NCBI GenBank assembly: GCA_036498265.1
Contig: DASYFT010000007.1
Span: forward strand, 4,111 to 68,110
Source: Palsa-744 sp036498265
Lineage (GTDB): Bacteria; Actinomycetota; Thermoleophilia; Solirubrobacterales; Solirubrobacteraceae
Reading direction: 5' to 3'
Length of the DNA stretch: 64,000 nucleotides
The translations under genes were made by a program, and so were the position numbers. This document shows, piece after piece, positions 11,881-19,417 of this stretch (positions are counted from its first letter, which is position 1; each line of letters opens with the position of its first letter). The notes beneath the pieces were generated by a model. The model did no database searches. It was not told the DNA's origin and saw only the letters and a program-made list of their open reading frames with translations.

Positions 11881-12677
11881 GCGAGGCCCCGCTCGCCCGT
11901 CGGGCGCTGACGGTCACCGGCGTCGAAGAGCTCGGCGCCTACCGCCTGCTGCGGGTGACCGACCCCGAAGGCCCCGAGCCCGAGCCGGGCCAGTTCGCGA
12001 TGCTGGCGTCAGCCGAGCGCTGGGGCGGGGGAGAGGAGGAGCGGCCGTACCTCGCCCGCGCCTTCTCGGTCGCCCGCCGGAGGGACGGCGAGTCGCACTT
12101 CCTGCTCGAGGACGTCGGTCCCGGCAGTCGCCGGCTCTGCGAGATGCGACCGGGCGAGCGGCTGCTCACGCTGGGCCCGCTCGGCAGGGGCTTCAGCGCG
12201 CCAGGCGACGGGCGGCGGCCGATCCTCGCCGGCGGCGGGGTCGGGATCGCTCCGCTCGCGATCCTGCAGGACACCCTCGCCGTCGAGGCGACCGTGCTGC
12301 TCGGCTTCCGCGACGGCGCCCGCGCCGAGGGCGCCGCGCTGCTCGACGGCGCCCGGCTCGCCACCGACGACGGGTCCGCCGGCCATCACGGGCTCGTCAC
12401 GGACCTGCTCGAGGCCGAGCTGCGGCGCGACCCGCACGCCGAGGTCTACGCATGCGGTCCGGCCGGGATGCTCGAGGGCGTGCGGTCCCTCTGCGCGAGC
12501 GCCGGCATCCCCGCCCAGCTTGCCCTCGAGGCCCCCATGGCGTGCGGCTTCGGCGCGTGCTTCGGATGCGTCGTGCCCCGGCGCGGCGGCGGCTACCTGC
12601 GGGTCTGCGTCGACGGCCCGGTGATCGATGCGGCCGCGCTGGAGCGCGTCGACGAGCACGCGGGGGCACCGGCATGA
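11877..12677 (+). CDS. pyrK: Dihydroorotate dehydrogenase electron-transfer subunit (FAD, 2Fe-2S)
   Basis: A 266-residue ferredoxin-reductase-type subunit that passes electrons from dihydroorotate dehydrogenase B to NAD. The glycine-rich nucleotide motif LAGGGVGIAPL is visible. The C-terminal cluster MACGFGACFGC followed by a fourth cysteine (C-x4-C-x2-C-x12-C) is the [2Fe-2S] site of PyrK. The GTG start overlaps the carB stop (GTGA), and the stop overlaps the pyrD ATG (ATGA). Its presence indicates a class 1B, NAD-linked enzyme. Confidence 0.94.
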
Positions 12678-13597
12678 GCGTCGAGTTCTGCGGCATCGAG
12701 CTGGCGCATCCCGTCATCAACGGGTCCGGCACCTTCGACGTGCTCGCCGCCCGCAGGGCCTTCGGCCGGGACCTCGTGGTGCGCTTCCCCTTCGCCGCCT
12801 ACGTCTCAAAGACGATCACGCTCGAGCCCCGCGCCGGCAACCCGCCGCCGCGGCTGTGGGAGGCGGCGGGCGGCCTGATCAACTCGATCGGGCTGCCCAA
12901 CAAGGGCCTCGAGGGCTACCTCCGCGAGGACCTGCCGCAGCTGGCCGAGCTGCTCTCGGACGTCGGCGACGCGCAGGCGTCCGGGCGCCGCGTGCCGCTC
13001 ATCACGAACGTCATGGGGGCGAGCGCCCAGGAGATCGGCGCGCTGCTCGAGGCCTGCGATCAGCGTGATGAGATCGCCGCGATCGAGCTGAACGTCTCAT
13101 GCCCCAACGTCGAGACGGGCCTCGACATCGGCGCCGATCCGCGAGAGCTCGAGCGGGTGCTGCACGCCGTGCGCGGACGGACGCGAAAGCCGCTGATCGT
13201 CAAGCTGACGCCCAACACCGCCGACGTCGGCGCCTGCGCCCGGGCCGCCCAGGACGGCGGCGCGGACGCGGTGTCGCTGATCAACACGCTGCGCGCCACC
13301 GCGCTCACCCCCGGCGCCGACTCCGGCGACGGCGCCCGCCGACCGTGGCTGGGCGGCGGCAGCGGCGGGCTCTCCGGCCCGGCGATCCGTGCGGTGGCGC
13401 TGGCACAAGTGGCCACGGTCGCCGACCGCGTGAGCGTCCCCGTCGTGGGCATGGGAGGCGTCCAGAGCGCCCGGCACGCACGCGAGCTGATCGACGTCGG
13501 CGCCACGCTCGTCGCGGTCGGCACCGAGAGCTTCCGCGACCCCGACGCCGGCGCCAGGATCGCACAGCAGATGCAGGAGATCGCCGTCGGCGGATGA
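12674..13597 (+). CDS. pyrD: Dihydroorotate dehydrogenase B, catalytic subunit
   Basis: A 307-residue FMN TIM-barrel enzyme oxidising dihydroorotate to orotate. The active-site cysteine is in ELNVSCPN, as in class 1B enzymes, and the phosphate-binding glycine segments GGSGGLSGPA and GMGGVQSA are present. It pairs with PyrK directly upstream. It is the last gene of the operon seen here: pyrF and pyrE do not follow, so the final two steps of UMP synthesis must be encoded elsewhere. Confidence 0.95.
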   Translation: MSVEFCGIELAHPVINGSGTFDVLAARRAFGRDLVVRFPFAAYVSKTITLEPRAGNPPPRLWEAAGGLINSIGLPNKGLEGYLREDLPQLAELLSDVGDAQASGRRVPLITNVMGASAQEIGALLEACDQRDEIAAIELNVSCPNVETGLDIGADPRELERVLHAVRGRTRKPLIVKLTPNTADVGACARAAQDGGADAVSLINTLRATALTPGADSGDGARRPWLGGGSGGLSGPAIRAVALAQVATVADRVSVPVVGMGGVQSARHARELIDVGATLVAVGTESFRDPDAGARIAQQMQEIAVGG

Positions 13598-13734
13598 CCG
13601 TCGATGCGCTCCGCCGGGCGGATCACGCGCCGGTGCGCCCCACCGCGGGGACGCTGCGCCGGGCCGGGCCCATCCCGTGGAATGGAGCCAAAAACCCCCG
13701 TAAACACGGTCGCCACCGTTCAGCAGCCTCGATC

Positions 13735-13763
13735 CACCTGCACCTCAGGTTGAGGTACAGGTG
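13735..13763. repeat. 29-bp near-perfect inverted repeat upstream of mihF
   Basis: Arms CACCTG-C-ACCTCA and TGAGGT-A-CAGGTG face each other around a GGT centre, giving 12 of 13 paired positions. It ends 17 bases before the -35 of mihF and starts 137 bases after pyrD. No run of T follows, so a simple terminator is unlikely. ACCTCA/TGAGGT half-sites resemble those of some MerR-family regulators. An operator for mihF is the favoured reading, unproven. The remaining bases of 13598-13816 hold nothing else recognisable. Confidence 0.6.
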
Positions 13764-13780
13764 AATTCGCTCACTTTGGG

Positions 13781-13808
13781 TTGAACGACGGTCTGGGGTG
13801 TGTAGACT
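13781..13808 (+). promoter_or_regulatory. Promoter of mihF
   Basis: TTGAAC (13781-13786), a 16-base spacer and TAGACT (13803-13808), then 8 bases to the ATG. This is the best complete promoter in the window, and it predicts a leaderless or near-leaderless mRNA. Confidence 0.75.
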
Positions 13809-13816
13809 CGCCGCCC

Positions 13817-14161
13817 ATGGTGACGGCGACCAGCACGACGTCCGCAAACACCTCGACGGCCCCCGAGCGCTCCCTCAACCAGAGGATGGACGCACTCGCC
13901 AGAGCCAACCAGATCCGGATCAAGCGCGCCCAGCTCAAGCGCGACCTCAAGTCCGGCCGCCGCTCGATCCACTCGCTGCTGCTGCAGCCGCCCGAGTGGG
14001 TGGAGACCGCGAAGGTCTTCGACATGCTGCTCGCCGTTCCCAAGTACGGCCGCGTCAAGGTCAACAAGATCCTCGCCCACTGCCGCATCGCGCCCAGCAA
14101 GACGATCGGCGGCCTCTCCGAGCGTCAGCGCAGCGAGCTGATCTCACTGCTGCACCACTGA
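13817..14161 (+). CDS. mihF: Integration host factor, actinobacterial type
   Basis: A 114-residue nucleoid-associated protein. After a low-complexity Thr/Ser/Ala N-terminus, the conserved core contains the run of basic helices RIKRAQLKRDLKSG and the helix-two-turn-helix region VPKYGRVKVNKILAHCRI, as in mycobacterial mIHF and Streptomyces sIHF. It binds and bends DNA without strong sequence specificity and is essential in mycobacteria. It lies directly upstream of gmk, the usual actinobacterial arrangement. The start is the ATG 8 bases after a promoter -10. Confidence 0.93.
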   Translation: MVTATSTTSANTSTAPERSLNQRMDALARANQIRIKRAQLKRDLKSGRRSIHSLLLQPPEWVETAKVFDMLLAVPKYGRVKVNKILAHCRIAPSKTIGGLSERQRSELISLLHH

Positions 14162-14193
14162 GCCGGGCGCGCCGTTCCCACCGAGCGCCGCAT

Positions 14194-14199
14194 TAGGGT
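14194..14199 (+). promoter_or_regulatory. -10 hexamer of gmk, leaderless type
   Basis: TAGGGT, 7 bases before the GTG start of gmk. Confidence 0.55.
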
Positions 14200-14206
14200 C
14201 CCGGCG

Positions 14207-14764
14207 GTGGCGCGCGTGTTCGTCATAACCGGGCCCTCGGGGGTCGGTAAGGGGACGTTGATCCGCGGCCTGCGCGAGCGCTTCCCCGACCTCTACCTGT
14301 CCGTCTCGGCGACCACGCGCCAGCCCCGGCCGGGGGAGCAGGACGGCGTCGACTACCACTTCCTCACGCGCGAGGAGTTCGAGCGCCGCATCGCCGAGGG
14401 CCAGTTCATCGAGCACGCCGACTACGCCGGGCGCAGCTACGGCACGCTGCGCTCGGAGGTGGAGGATCGCCTCCGCGAGGGGGTCCCCGTCGTGCTCGAG
14501 ATCGAGGTCCAGGGAGCCCGCCAGGTCCGCGCGACCATGCCCGAGGCCGTGCAGGTCTTCATCGCCCCGCCCTCGCTCGAGGCACTCCGCAGCCGTCTGA
14601 TCGGACGCGGCACCGACGATCCCACCGAGGTCGAGCGCCGCCTCGGCGTGGCGGAGAGGGAGCTGCAGGCGCGCGACGAGTTCGAGCACGTCGTCGTCAA
14701 CGACCGGCTGGAGGACGCCACCGAGGAGCTCGCCGCGATCGTCTCGCCCAGGCTCGGCGACTAG
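14207..14764 (+). CDS. gmk: Guanylate kinase
   Basis: A 185-residue P-loop kinase converting GMP to GDP. The Walker A motif GPSGVGKGT is near the N-terminus, and the GMP-binding SATTRQPRPGE and EGQFIEHADYAG segments follow. The length is normal. It starts with GTG and has its own leaderless-type promoter, though co-transcription with mihF is also possible. It lies in the actinobacterial mihF-gmk-rpoZ-coaBC neighbourhood. Confidence 0.95.
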   Translation: MARVFVITGPSGVGKGTLIRGLRERFPDLYLSVSATTRQPRPGEQDGVDYHFLTREEFERRIAEGQFIEHADYAGRSYGTLRSEVEDRLREGVPVVLEIEVQGARQVRATMPEAVQVFIAPPSLEALRSRLIGRGTDDPTEVERRLGVAERELQARDEFEHVVVNDRLEDATEELAAIVSPRLGD

Positions 14765-14816
14765 CCATCTGGCGGGCAATGTGAGGATATGCACACAAGC
14801 TGACTGAACGAGCCCG

Positions 14817-14822
14817 TACGAT
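14817..14822 (+). promoter_or_regulatory. Candidate -10 of the small membrane protein gene
   Basis: TACGAT, 41 bases before the GTG at 14864. The transcript would carry a short leader with an AAGGGGG ribosome binding site. Confidence 0.4.
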
Positions 14823-14863
14823 CACAGCAACACAGCACTCGGGAACGAAGGGGGCAAGTTCCG

Positions 14864-15088
14864 GTGGCACTCACTCTTGCGATTGCGCTCATCGCGGTTC
14901 TAGACGTCGCACTCCTCGCCGGGTTGGCGTACGCCATGGCGGCGCCGCGCAGACTGTCCTGGCACGGTCCAGCGGGGGTGGACCCCGTGGGTGCGGAGCC
15001 CGCGTACGAGACCGCCGGGTTGCTCGGGCACGACACGGCGCGGCTGTACGACGTAGCGCCGCTGTACGAGACCGCTCTCCAGTGGTAG
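14864..15088 (+). CDS. Small single-pass membrane protein
   Basis: A 74-residue protein not recognised as a named family. Residues 3-26 are strongly hydrophobic (a membrane segment or uncleaved signal anchor). The remaining tail is short and rich in Tyr, Asp and Gly, with a repeated Y-E-T pattern (AYETAG, LYETAL). It starts at GTG with an AAGGGGG ribosome binding site about 10 bases upstream and a plausible -10, which supports it as a real gene. It lies between gmk and rpoZ. Confidence 0.55.
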   Translation: MALTLAIALIAVLDVALLAGLAYAMAAPRRLSWHGPAGVDPVGAEPAYETAGLLGHDTARLYDVAPLYETALQW

Positions 15089-15135
15089 CCGTCCTTCGCC
15101 GGCCGAGTCCGCCGGCCGTTCGCCGGAGCGCTCAG

Positions 15136-15176
15136 CGGGAGGCAGCCCCTCACCGGGAGGCAGCCCGACGGGAGGC
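15136..15176 (+). repeat. Three short direct repeats, CGGGAGGC(AGCCC)
   Basis: Two copies of CGGGAGGCAGCCC (15136-15148 and 15154-15166) are followed by a shorter copy CGGGAGGC (15169-15176). They precede the rpoZ promoter. Each copy carries a Shine-Dalgarno-like GGGAGG. The function is unknown. Confidence 0.6.
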
Positions 15177-15204
15177 GTCGCGGGGTCCGCGGGTGCGGGC
15201 GCAC

Positions 15205-15210
15205 TACACT
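15205..15210 (+). promoter_or_regulatory. Candidate -10 of rpoZ
   Basis: TACACT, 29 bases before the GTG of rpoZ. The short leader carries AAGGAAAGG as ribosome binding site. Confidence 0.5.
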
Positions 15211-15239
15211 GAGGTCCTCCAAGGAAAGGCGACGCATCA

Positions 15240-15467
15240 GTGATCTCTCCCCGCATCGACCACCTGCTCGAGCAGGTGGACTCCAACTACGCGAGCGTGA
15301 TCGTGGCGGCCAAGCGCGCACGCCAGATCAACAGCTACTACCACAACCTCGGCGAGGGCACCTTCGACGAGTTCCCGCCTCCGATGATCGAATCGGGCTC
15401 GAAAAACTACCTCACGATCGCCCTCGAGGAGGTAGCCGCGGGGAAGCTCAAGTACCACTACCGCTAG
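15240..15467 (+). CDS. rpoZ: RNA polymerase omega subunit
   Basis: A 75-residue protein with the omega core SNYASVIVAAKRARQIN, the segment that clamps the beta-prime C-terminus, and the ending KNYLTIALEEVAAGKL that is typical of Gram-positive omega subunits. It promotes assembly and stability of RNA polymerase. The GTG start has AAGGAAAGG upstream at a somewhat long distance (10 bases). Neighbours gmk and coaBC give the classical gene order. Confidence 0.93.
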   Translation: MISPRIDHLLEQVDSNYASVIVAAKRARQINSYYHNLGEGTFDEFPPPMIESGSKNYLTIALEEVAAGKLKYHYR

Positions 15468-15509
15468 CGGGCACGGCGCCGCGCTCGCCCGCCTGCGGCC
15501 GCCCGTGCC

Positions 15510-15526
15510 GGGGCCGGCGGGGCCCC
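15510..15526 (+). terminator. GC-rich hairpin after rpoZ
   Basis: GGGGCC, a 5-base loop and GGCCCC form a strong stem 43 bases after the rpoZ stop; a second pairing (GGCACGG at 15470 with CCGTGCC at 15503) precedes it. There is no T tract, so intrinsic termination is uncertain, but strong stems without U runs are common in high-GC genomes. Confidence 0.35.
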
Positions 15527-15583
15527 GCAAGCGCAGCACCACCGCTTGCCGGCCGGCGGCGCGGCCTCTAGAACCCAAGGGTC

Positions 15584-16882
15584 ATGGCTCGGATACTGCT
15601 CGGCGTCAGCGGCGGCATCGCCGCCTACAAGGCGCTCGAGCTCGTCCGGCTGGCGACCGCCGCAGGACACGCGGTCCGGGTCATCCAGACGCCGGCCAGC
15701 CGCCGCTTCGTCGGCGAGGCGTCGTTCGCGGCGCTCACGGGCGCCCCCGTGCTCGTGAGCGAGTTCGAGCGCGACCCCGCGAGAGGCGCGTTCCCCGACC
15801 AGGAGCCGCCCTCGCACGAGCCGCTGAGCCACCTGCGGCTCGTGGCCAACGCAGATCTCTACGTGATCGCGCCGGCCTCCGCCAACACGATCGCGAAGCT
15901 CGCCGCAGGGCTCGCCGACAACCTGCTGAGCAGCTGCGCGCTGGCCGCCACCTGCCCCGTCCTCATCGCACCGGCGATGAACAACCACATGTACGAGCAC
16001 CCCGCCACACGCGCGAACCTCGAGCGGCTGCGCGAGCGCGGCGTGCGCGTGGTCGAGCCGGACGCCGGCCGGCTCGCCTCCGCGGGCGAGCAGGGGATCG
16101 GGCGCCTGCCGGACCCCGCTCGGCTGCTGGCCGCCTGCGAGGAGCTGCTCGGGGCCGGGGCGCCGGGCGCAAGGCCCGCAGAGGACGGGTCACAGACCGC
16201 CCAAGGCGACTGGCGGGGCGTCAGAGTGCTCGTCACCGCCGGCGGCACCCGCGAGCCGATCGACAGCGTGCGGTTCGTCGGGAACAGCTCCTCGGGTCGC
16301 ATGGGCCTCGCCCTGGCCGGCGCCGCGCGCCGGCGCGGGGCGTCCGTGACGCTGGTCGCCGCCAACGTGGCGGTGCCGCGGCCCGACGGCGTGGAGTGCC
16401 GCGCGGTGGTCACCGCGGCAGAGCTCCAGGACGCCTGCCGCGAGGAGTTCCCGTCCTGCGACGTCCTGCTGATGGCAGCAGCCGTCGCCGACTTCACGCC
16501 GGCCTCGCCCGCGCAGGGCAAGATCAAGAAGGCGGAGCGCGACCTGCTCGAGCTGGAGCTCCGCCCGACCGCCGATGTGCTCGCCGGCCTGTCGGCGGAG
16601 CGTCACGACGGCCAGACGCTCGTCGGCTTCGCCGCCGAGCACGGCGAGCAGGCGATCGAGCGGGCGCGCGGCAAGCTCCTGGCCAAGGGCCTCGACGCGA
16701 TCGTCGTCAACGACATCTCGCGCGAGGACATCGGCTTCGACGTGGACGCCAACGAGGTCACGATCCTGGCCGCGCCCGGGCACGGCGCCGAGGTGGAGCG
16801 CTGGGACGTGCCGCGGGCTCCCAAGGCGCAGGTCGCCGAGGCGATCCTCGACGTAGTGGGGCACCTGCGCGACACCGGTTAA
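15584..16882 (+). CDS. coaBC: Bifunctional phosphopantothenoylcysteine decarboxylase/synthetase
   Basis: A 432-residue fusion for two steps of coenzyme A synthesis. The N-terminal CoaC half (about 1-185) is an FMN flavoprotein with GVSGGIAAYKALEL and the substrate motif PAMNNHMY. The C-terminal CoaB half (about 200-425) has TAGGTREPID, VGNSSSGRMG, and the AAAVADF and KIKK segments for CTP and cysteine. In the CoaC half the LASAGEQGIGRL segment has no cysteine where the plant HAL3a protein has one, which I believe is normal for actinobacterial CoaBC. The start is ATG. A TAGAAC 9 bases upstream could be its -10. Confidence 0.93.
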   Translation: MARILLGVSGGIAAYKALELVRLATAAGHAVRVIQTPASRRFVGEASFAALTGAPVLVSEFERDPARGAFPDQEPPSHEPLSHLRLVANADLYVIAPASANTIAKLAAGLADNLLSSCALAATCPVLIAPAMNNHMYEHPATRANLERLRERGVRVVEPDAGRLASAGEQGIGRLPDPARLLAACEELLGAGAPGARPAEDGSQTAQGDWRGVRVLVTAGGTREPIDSVRFVGNSSSGRMGLALAGAARRRGASVTLVAANVAVPRPDGVECRAVVTAAELQDACREEFPSCDVLLMAAAVADFTPASPAQGKIKKAERDLLELELRPTADVLAGLSAERHDGQTLVGFAAEHGEQAIERARGKLLAKGLDAIVVNDISREDIGFDVDANEVTILAAPGHGAEVERWDVPRAPKAQVAEAILDVVGHLRDTG

Positions 16883-16885
16883 AAT
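16880..16885 (+). promoter_or_regulatory. -10 hexamer of the TPR gene, leaderless type
   Basis: TAAAAT, 7 bases before the ATG, overlapping the coaBC stop. Confidence 0.6.
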
Positions 16886-16892
16886 CGGCGCG

Positions 16893-17261
16893 ATGGAAAG
16901 CGTCTACGACCTGTATCAGAGGGGCTGCGACCTGCTCGCCCACGGCGACCACCAGGCCGCGATCGTGCCGCTCAGCAAAGCGCGCGACCTGGAGCCGGAC
17001 AAGGCCTCGATCCGCGAGGCGCTCGGCCGGGCGCTCTTTCATGCGCGCCGCTACGAAGGCGCCGCGGAGGAGTTCCGCGCGGTCGCGGCGCGGACGCCCA
17101 CCAACGACTACGCGCTCTTCTGCCTGGGGCGCGCGATGCAGCTGCTCGGCCGCCACCGCGAGGCCTGCAAGCCGCTCGCGCTGGCCTGCTCGCTGCGTCC
17201 CGAACGCGAGGACTACCGCCTCTATCGGGACCGCGCCCGCCGCAACGCAGAGCTCGCCTGA
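16893..17261 (+). CDS. Small tetratricopeptide-repeat protein
   Basis: A 122-residue soluble protein made almost entirely of about three TPR units (G/A residues at the usual positions, for example ALGRALFHARRYEGAAEEF and CLGRAMQLLGRHREA). It has no signal peptide or extra catalytic domain, so it is probably a protein-binding adaptor whose partner is unknown. A leaderless promoter directly precedes the ATG. It sits between coaBC and the translation operon. Confidence 0.8.
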   Translation: MESVYDLYQRGCDLLAHGDHQAAIVPLSKARDLEPDKASIREALGRALFHARRYEGAAEEFRAVAARTPTNDYALFCLGRAMQLLGRHREACKPLALACSLRPEREDYRLYRDRARRNAELA

Positions 17262-17287
17262 GCCTCTACGCGCCGCCGAGCCGATGC

Positions 17288-17293
17288 TATGCT
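17288..17293 (+). promoter_or_regulatory. Candidate -10 of the rimP-nusA-infB operon
   Basis: TATGCT, 90 bases before rimP. It predicts a leader of about 80 bases holding two hairpins. Confidence 0.45.
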
Positions 17294-17310
17294 CGATCGA
17301 GAGCTTTCGT

Positions 17311-17366
17311 GCCGGCGCGCAGGCGTCGGCAGCAGTACCGAGAGTGGGCGCAGGCCCGCTTTTTTT
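17311..17366 (+). promoter_or_regulatory. Attenuator-like leader of rimP-nusA: hairpin plus terminator
   Basis: The first hairpin pairs GCCGGCG (17311-17317) with CGTCGGC (17324-17330). The second pairs AGTGGGC (17343-17349) with GCCCGCT (17354-17360) and runs into seven T (17360-17366), the form of an intrinsic terminator. The octamer GCGCAGGC occurs in both (17317-17324 and 17348-17355), so alternative pairings are possible. The terminator lies 17 bases before the rimP ATG. Premature termination control of the nusA operon is inferred. Confidence 0.6.
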
Positions 17367-17383
17367 GCGTAAGGAGTGACTTG

Positions 17384-17839
17384 ATGAGCGCGTTGCAGAC
17401 AGACATAGAGAAGCGTCTGGCCCAGTCGGAGCCGGACGTCGAGGTGCTGCTCGCCGAGGTGGTCGGCGGCAGGTGCCTGCGCGTGTTCATCGACCATCCC
17501 GACGGGGTCACCCTGGGTGTCTGCGAGCGGGTCACCATGCAGCTGGGCGACCTCCGCGAGCGCTACTCGCTCGAGGTGTCCTCGCCGGGCGCCGAGCGAC
17601 CGCTGACCAAGCCCGCCCACTACCGCCGCTTCATCGGTCGCCGGGCGCGCGTCCGCACGCGCCATCCGCGCTCGTTGCGCGACGCGCGCGAGCAGCGCCT
17701 GCCCGCGGCGCGACCCGTCAGCAGCTTCACCGGCGAGCTGGTCGGCGCGTCCGAGGAGGAGATCACCCTCGCCGCCAACGGGGGCGTCATCGCGATCCCC
17801 TACTCGGAGATCCGCCGTTCGAACCTGATCGAGGAGTAG
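17384..17839 (+). CDS. rimP: Ribosome maturation factor RimP
   Basis: A 151-residue two-domain protein needed for 30S subunit maturation. Recognisable parts are RCLRVFIDHPDGVTLG in the N-terminal domain and the central LEVSSPGAERPL motif. The C-terminal SH3-like domain ends IPYSEIRRSNLI. The ATG has AAGGAG 7 bases upstream. It is the first gene of rimP-nusA-rnpM-infB, and nusA follows after 6 bases. Confidence 0.94.
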   Translation: MSALQTDIEKRLAQSEPDVEVLLAEVVGGRCLRVFIDHPDGVTLGVCERVTMQLGDLRERYSLEVSSPGAERPLTKPAHYRRFIGRRARVRTRHPRSLRDAREQRLPAARPVSSFTGELVGASEEEITLAANGGVIAIPYSEIRRSNLIEE

Positions 17840-17845
17840 GGAGCC

Positions 17846-19417
17846 ATGTCACGCGAAATCCTTGAAGCCATGCACGCGCTGGCCCGCGAGAAGGGGATCG
17901 AGCCCGAGAAGCTGATGATCGCCCTCGAGGACGCGCTGCTGTCCGCCTACAAGAAGCAGCCGGGCTCGGCCAAGTACGCGCGAGTGGAGATGGATCGCGA
18001 CACCGCGGACTTCCGCGTCATCGAACTGATCATCCCGGAGCGCCTGGAGGCGCACCTGATCGTCGAGACGATCGACGAGGAAACGACGATCGATCCCGAG
18101 ACCGGCGAGATGCGCGAACCGGAGGAACCGGAAATCGACCCGAAGAAGTTCGCCGAATACCGCGACCAGATCGACGAGCGCGACGTCACGCCCGACGACT
18201 TCGGCCGGATCGCCGCCCAGACCGCCAAGCAGGTGATCCTGCAACGCATCCGCGAGGCCGAGCGGGACATGATGTACGAGGAGTACCGCGACCGCGTCGG
18301 CGAGCTGATCACCGGAATCGTGCAGCAGTCGGACTCGCGATACACGCTCGTGCAGCTGCGCGAACGTGTCGAGGCGCTGCTGCCCAAGTCCGAGCAGGTC
18401 GAGGGTGAGCGCTACGACCACTCGCAGCGGATCAAGGCCGTCATCAAGGAGGTCTCGCCCTCTACCAAGGGCCCCGCGATCATCGTCTCCCGGCGTGACC
18501 CCGAGCTGATCAAGAAGCTCTTCGAGCTCGAGGTCCCGGAGATCGCCGACGGCCTCGTGGAGATCGCCAACGTCGCCCGCGAGCCCGGCTATCGCTCGAA
18601 GATCGCCGTCATCTCCCACACCGACGGCGTCGACCCCGTCGGTGCCTGCGTCGGCCCGCGGGGCTCGCGAGTGCGGATGGTCGTCTCCGAGCTGCGCGGC
18701 GAGAAGATCGACATCATCCCGTTCAACGACGAGCCCGCCCGCTTCGTGGCCAAGGCCCTCTCGCCGGCGCGTGTGCGCGAGGTGCTGGTCGACGACGAGG
18801 CCAAGCAGGCCACCGTGATCGTGCCGGACGATCAGCTCTCGCTGGCGATCGGCCGCGAGGGCCAGAACGCCCGGCTCGCCGCCCGCCTGACCGGCTGGCG
18901 CGTCGACATCCGGTCCGAGACCGAGTTCGCGGCCGAGGAGGCCGAGCACGGCTACGAGGAGGAGGAGGTCACGGGGCGTTGCGCGGCGATCCTCTCCAAC
19001 GGCCGGCGCTGTCCCAACGCCGCCCTGCCCGGCTCGCGCTACTGCGGTCTGGAGACCCACCAGGCGCTCGCCAACATCGCCAGCGACAACATCGGCGACC
19101 TCAGCGCGGCGGGCTCGGAGACGCCGGCGGCCACCGAGACTGCACCAGCCGACAGCGCGCCCGCACCCGACGGCGCCGGCGAGTCCGCGGTCCCCGCCGA
19201 GCATCACCTCCGCGCCGAGCGGATCCTCGAAGAGGGGCCGTTGCCGGAGACCCCCGCGGCCGTGATCGCGCCGGACCCCGAGGAGGCCGGCGACGAAGCC
19301 GAACGCGAGCTCGCCGAGAAGCTCGAGGAGGAAGAGCTCGAGGATCCCGCCGCGCACCCGGAGGCGAGCGCGCCCGAGCAGGCGTCCGCCGACGCGGCCG
19401 AGGGGTCGGCGACATAG
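17846..19417 (+). CDS. nusA: Transcription termination/antitermination factor NusA with Cys3-His motif and acidic tail
   Basis: A 523-residue protein. Its N-terminal domain binds RNA polymerase, then come an S1 domain and two KH domains (the KH region includes VGACVGPRGSRVRMV and LAIGREGQNARLAARLTGW). The last 150 residues are unusual: Cys379, Cys389, Cys400 and His405 (C-x9-C-x10-C-x4-H) form a likely zinc-binding knuckle. A Pro/Ala- and Glu-rich acidic tail follows. Standard NusA stops near the KH domains or carries acidic AR repeats without such cysteines. The ATG has GGAG upstream. The stop TAG overlaps the probable rnpM start. Confidence 0.93.
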   Translation: MSREILEAMHALAREKGIEPEKLMIALEDALLSAYKKQPGSAKYARVEMDRDTADFRVIELIIPERLEAHLIVETIDEETTIDPETGEMREPEEPEIDPKKFAEYRDQIDERDVTPDDFGRIAAQTAKQVILQRIREAERDMMYEEYRDRVGELITGIVQQSDSRYTLVQLRERVEALLPKSEQVEGERYDHSQRIKAVIKEVSPSTKGPAIIVSRRDPELIKKLFELEVPEIADGLVEIANVAREPGYRSKIAVISHTDGVDPVGACVGPRGSRVRMVVSELRGEKIDIIPFNDEPARFVAKALSPARVREVLVDDEAKQATVIVPDDQLSLAIGREGQNARLAARLTGWRVDIRSETEFAAEEAEHGYEEEEVTGRCAAILSNGRRCPNAALPGSRYCGLETHQALANIASDNIGDLSAAGSETPAATETAPADSAPAPDGAGESAVPAEHHLRAERILEEGPLPETPAAVIAPDPEEAGDEAERELAEKLEEEELEDPAAHPEASAPEQASADAAEGSAT

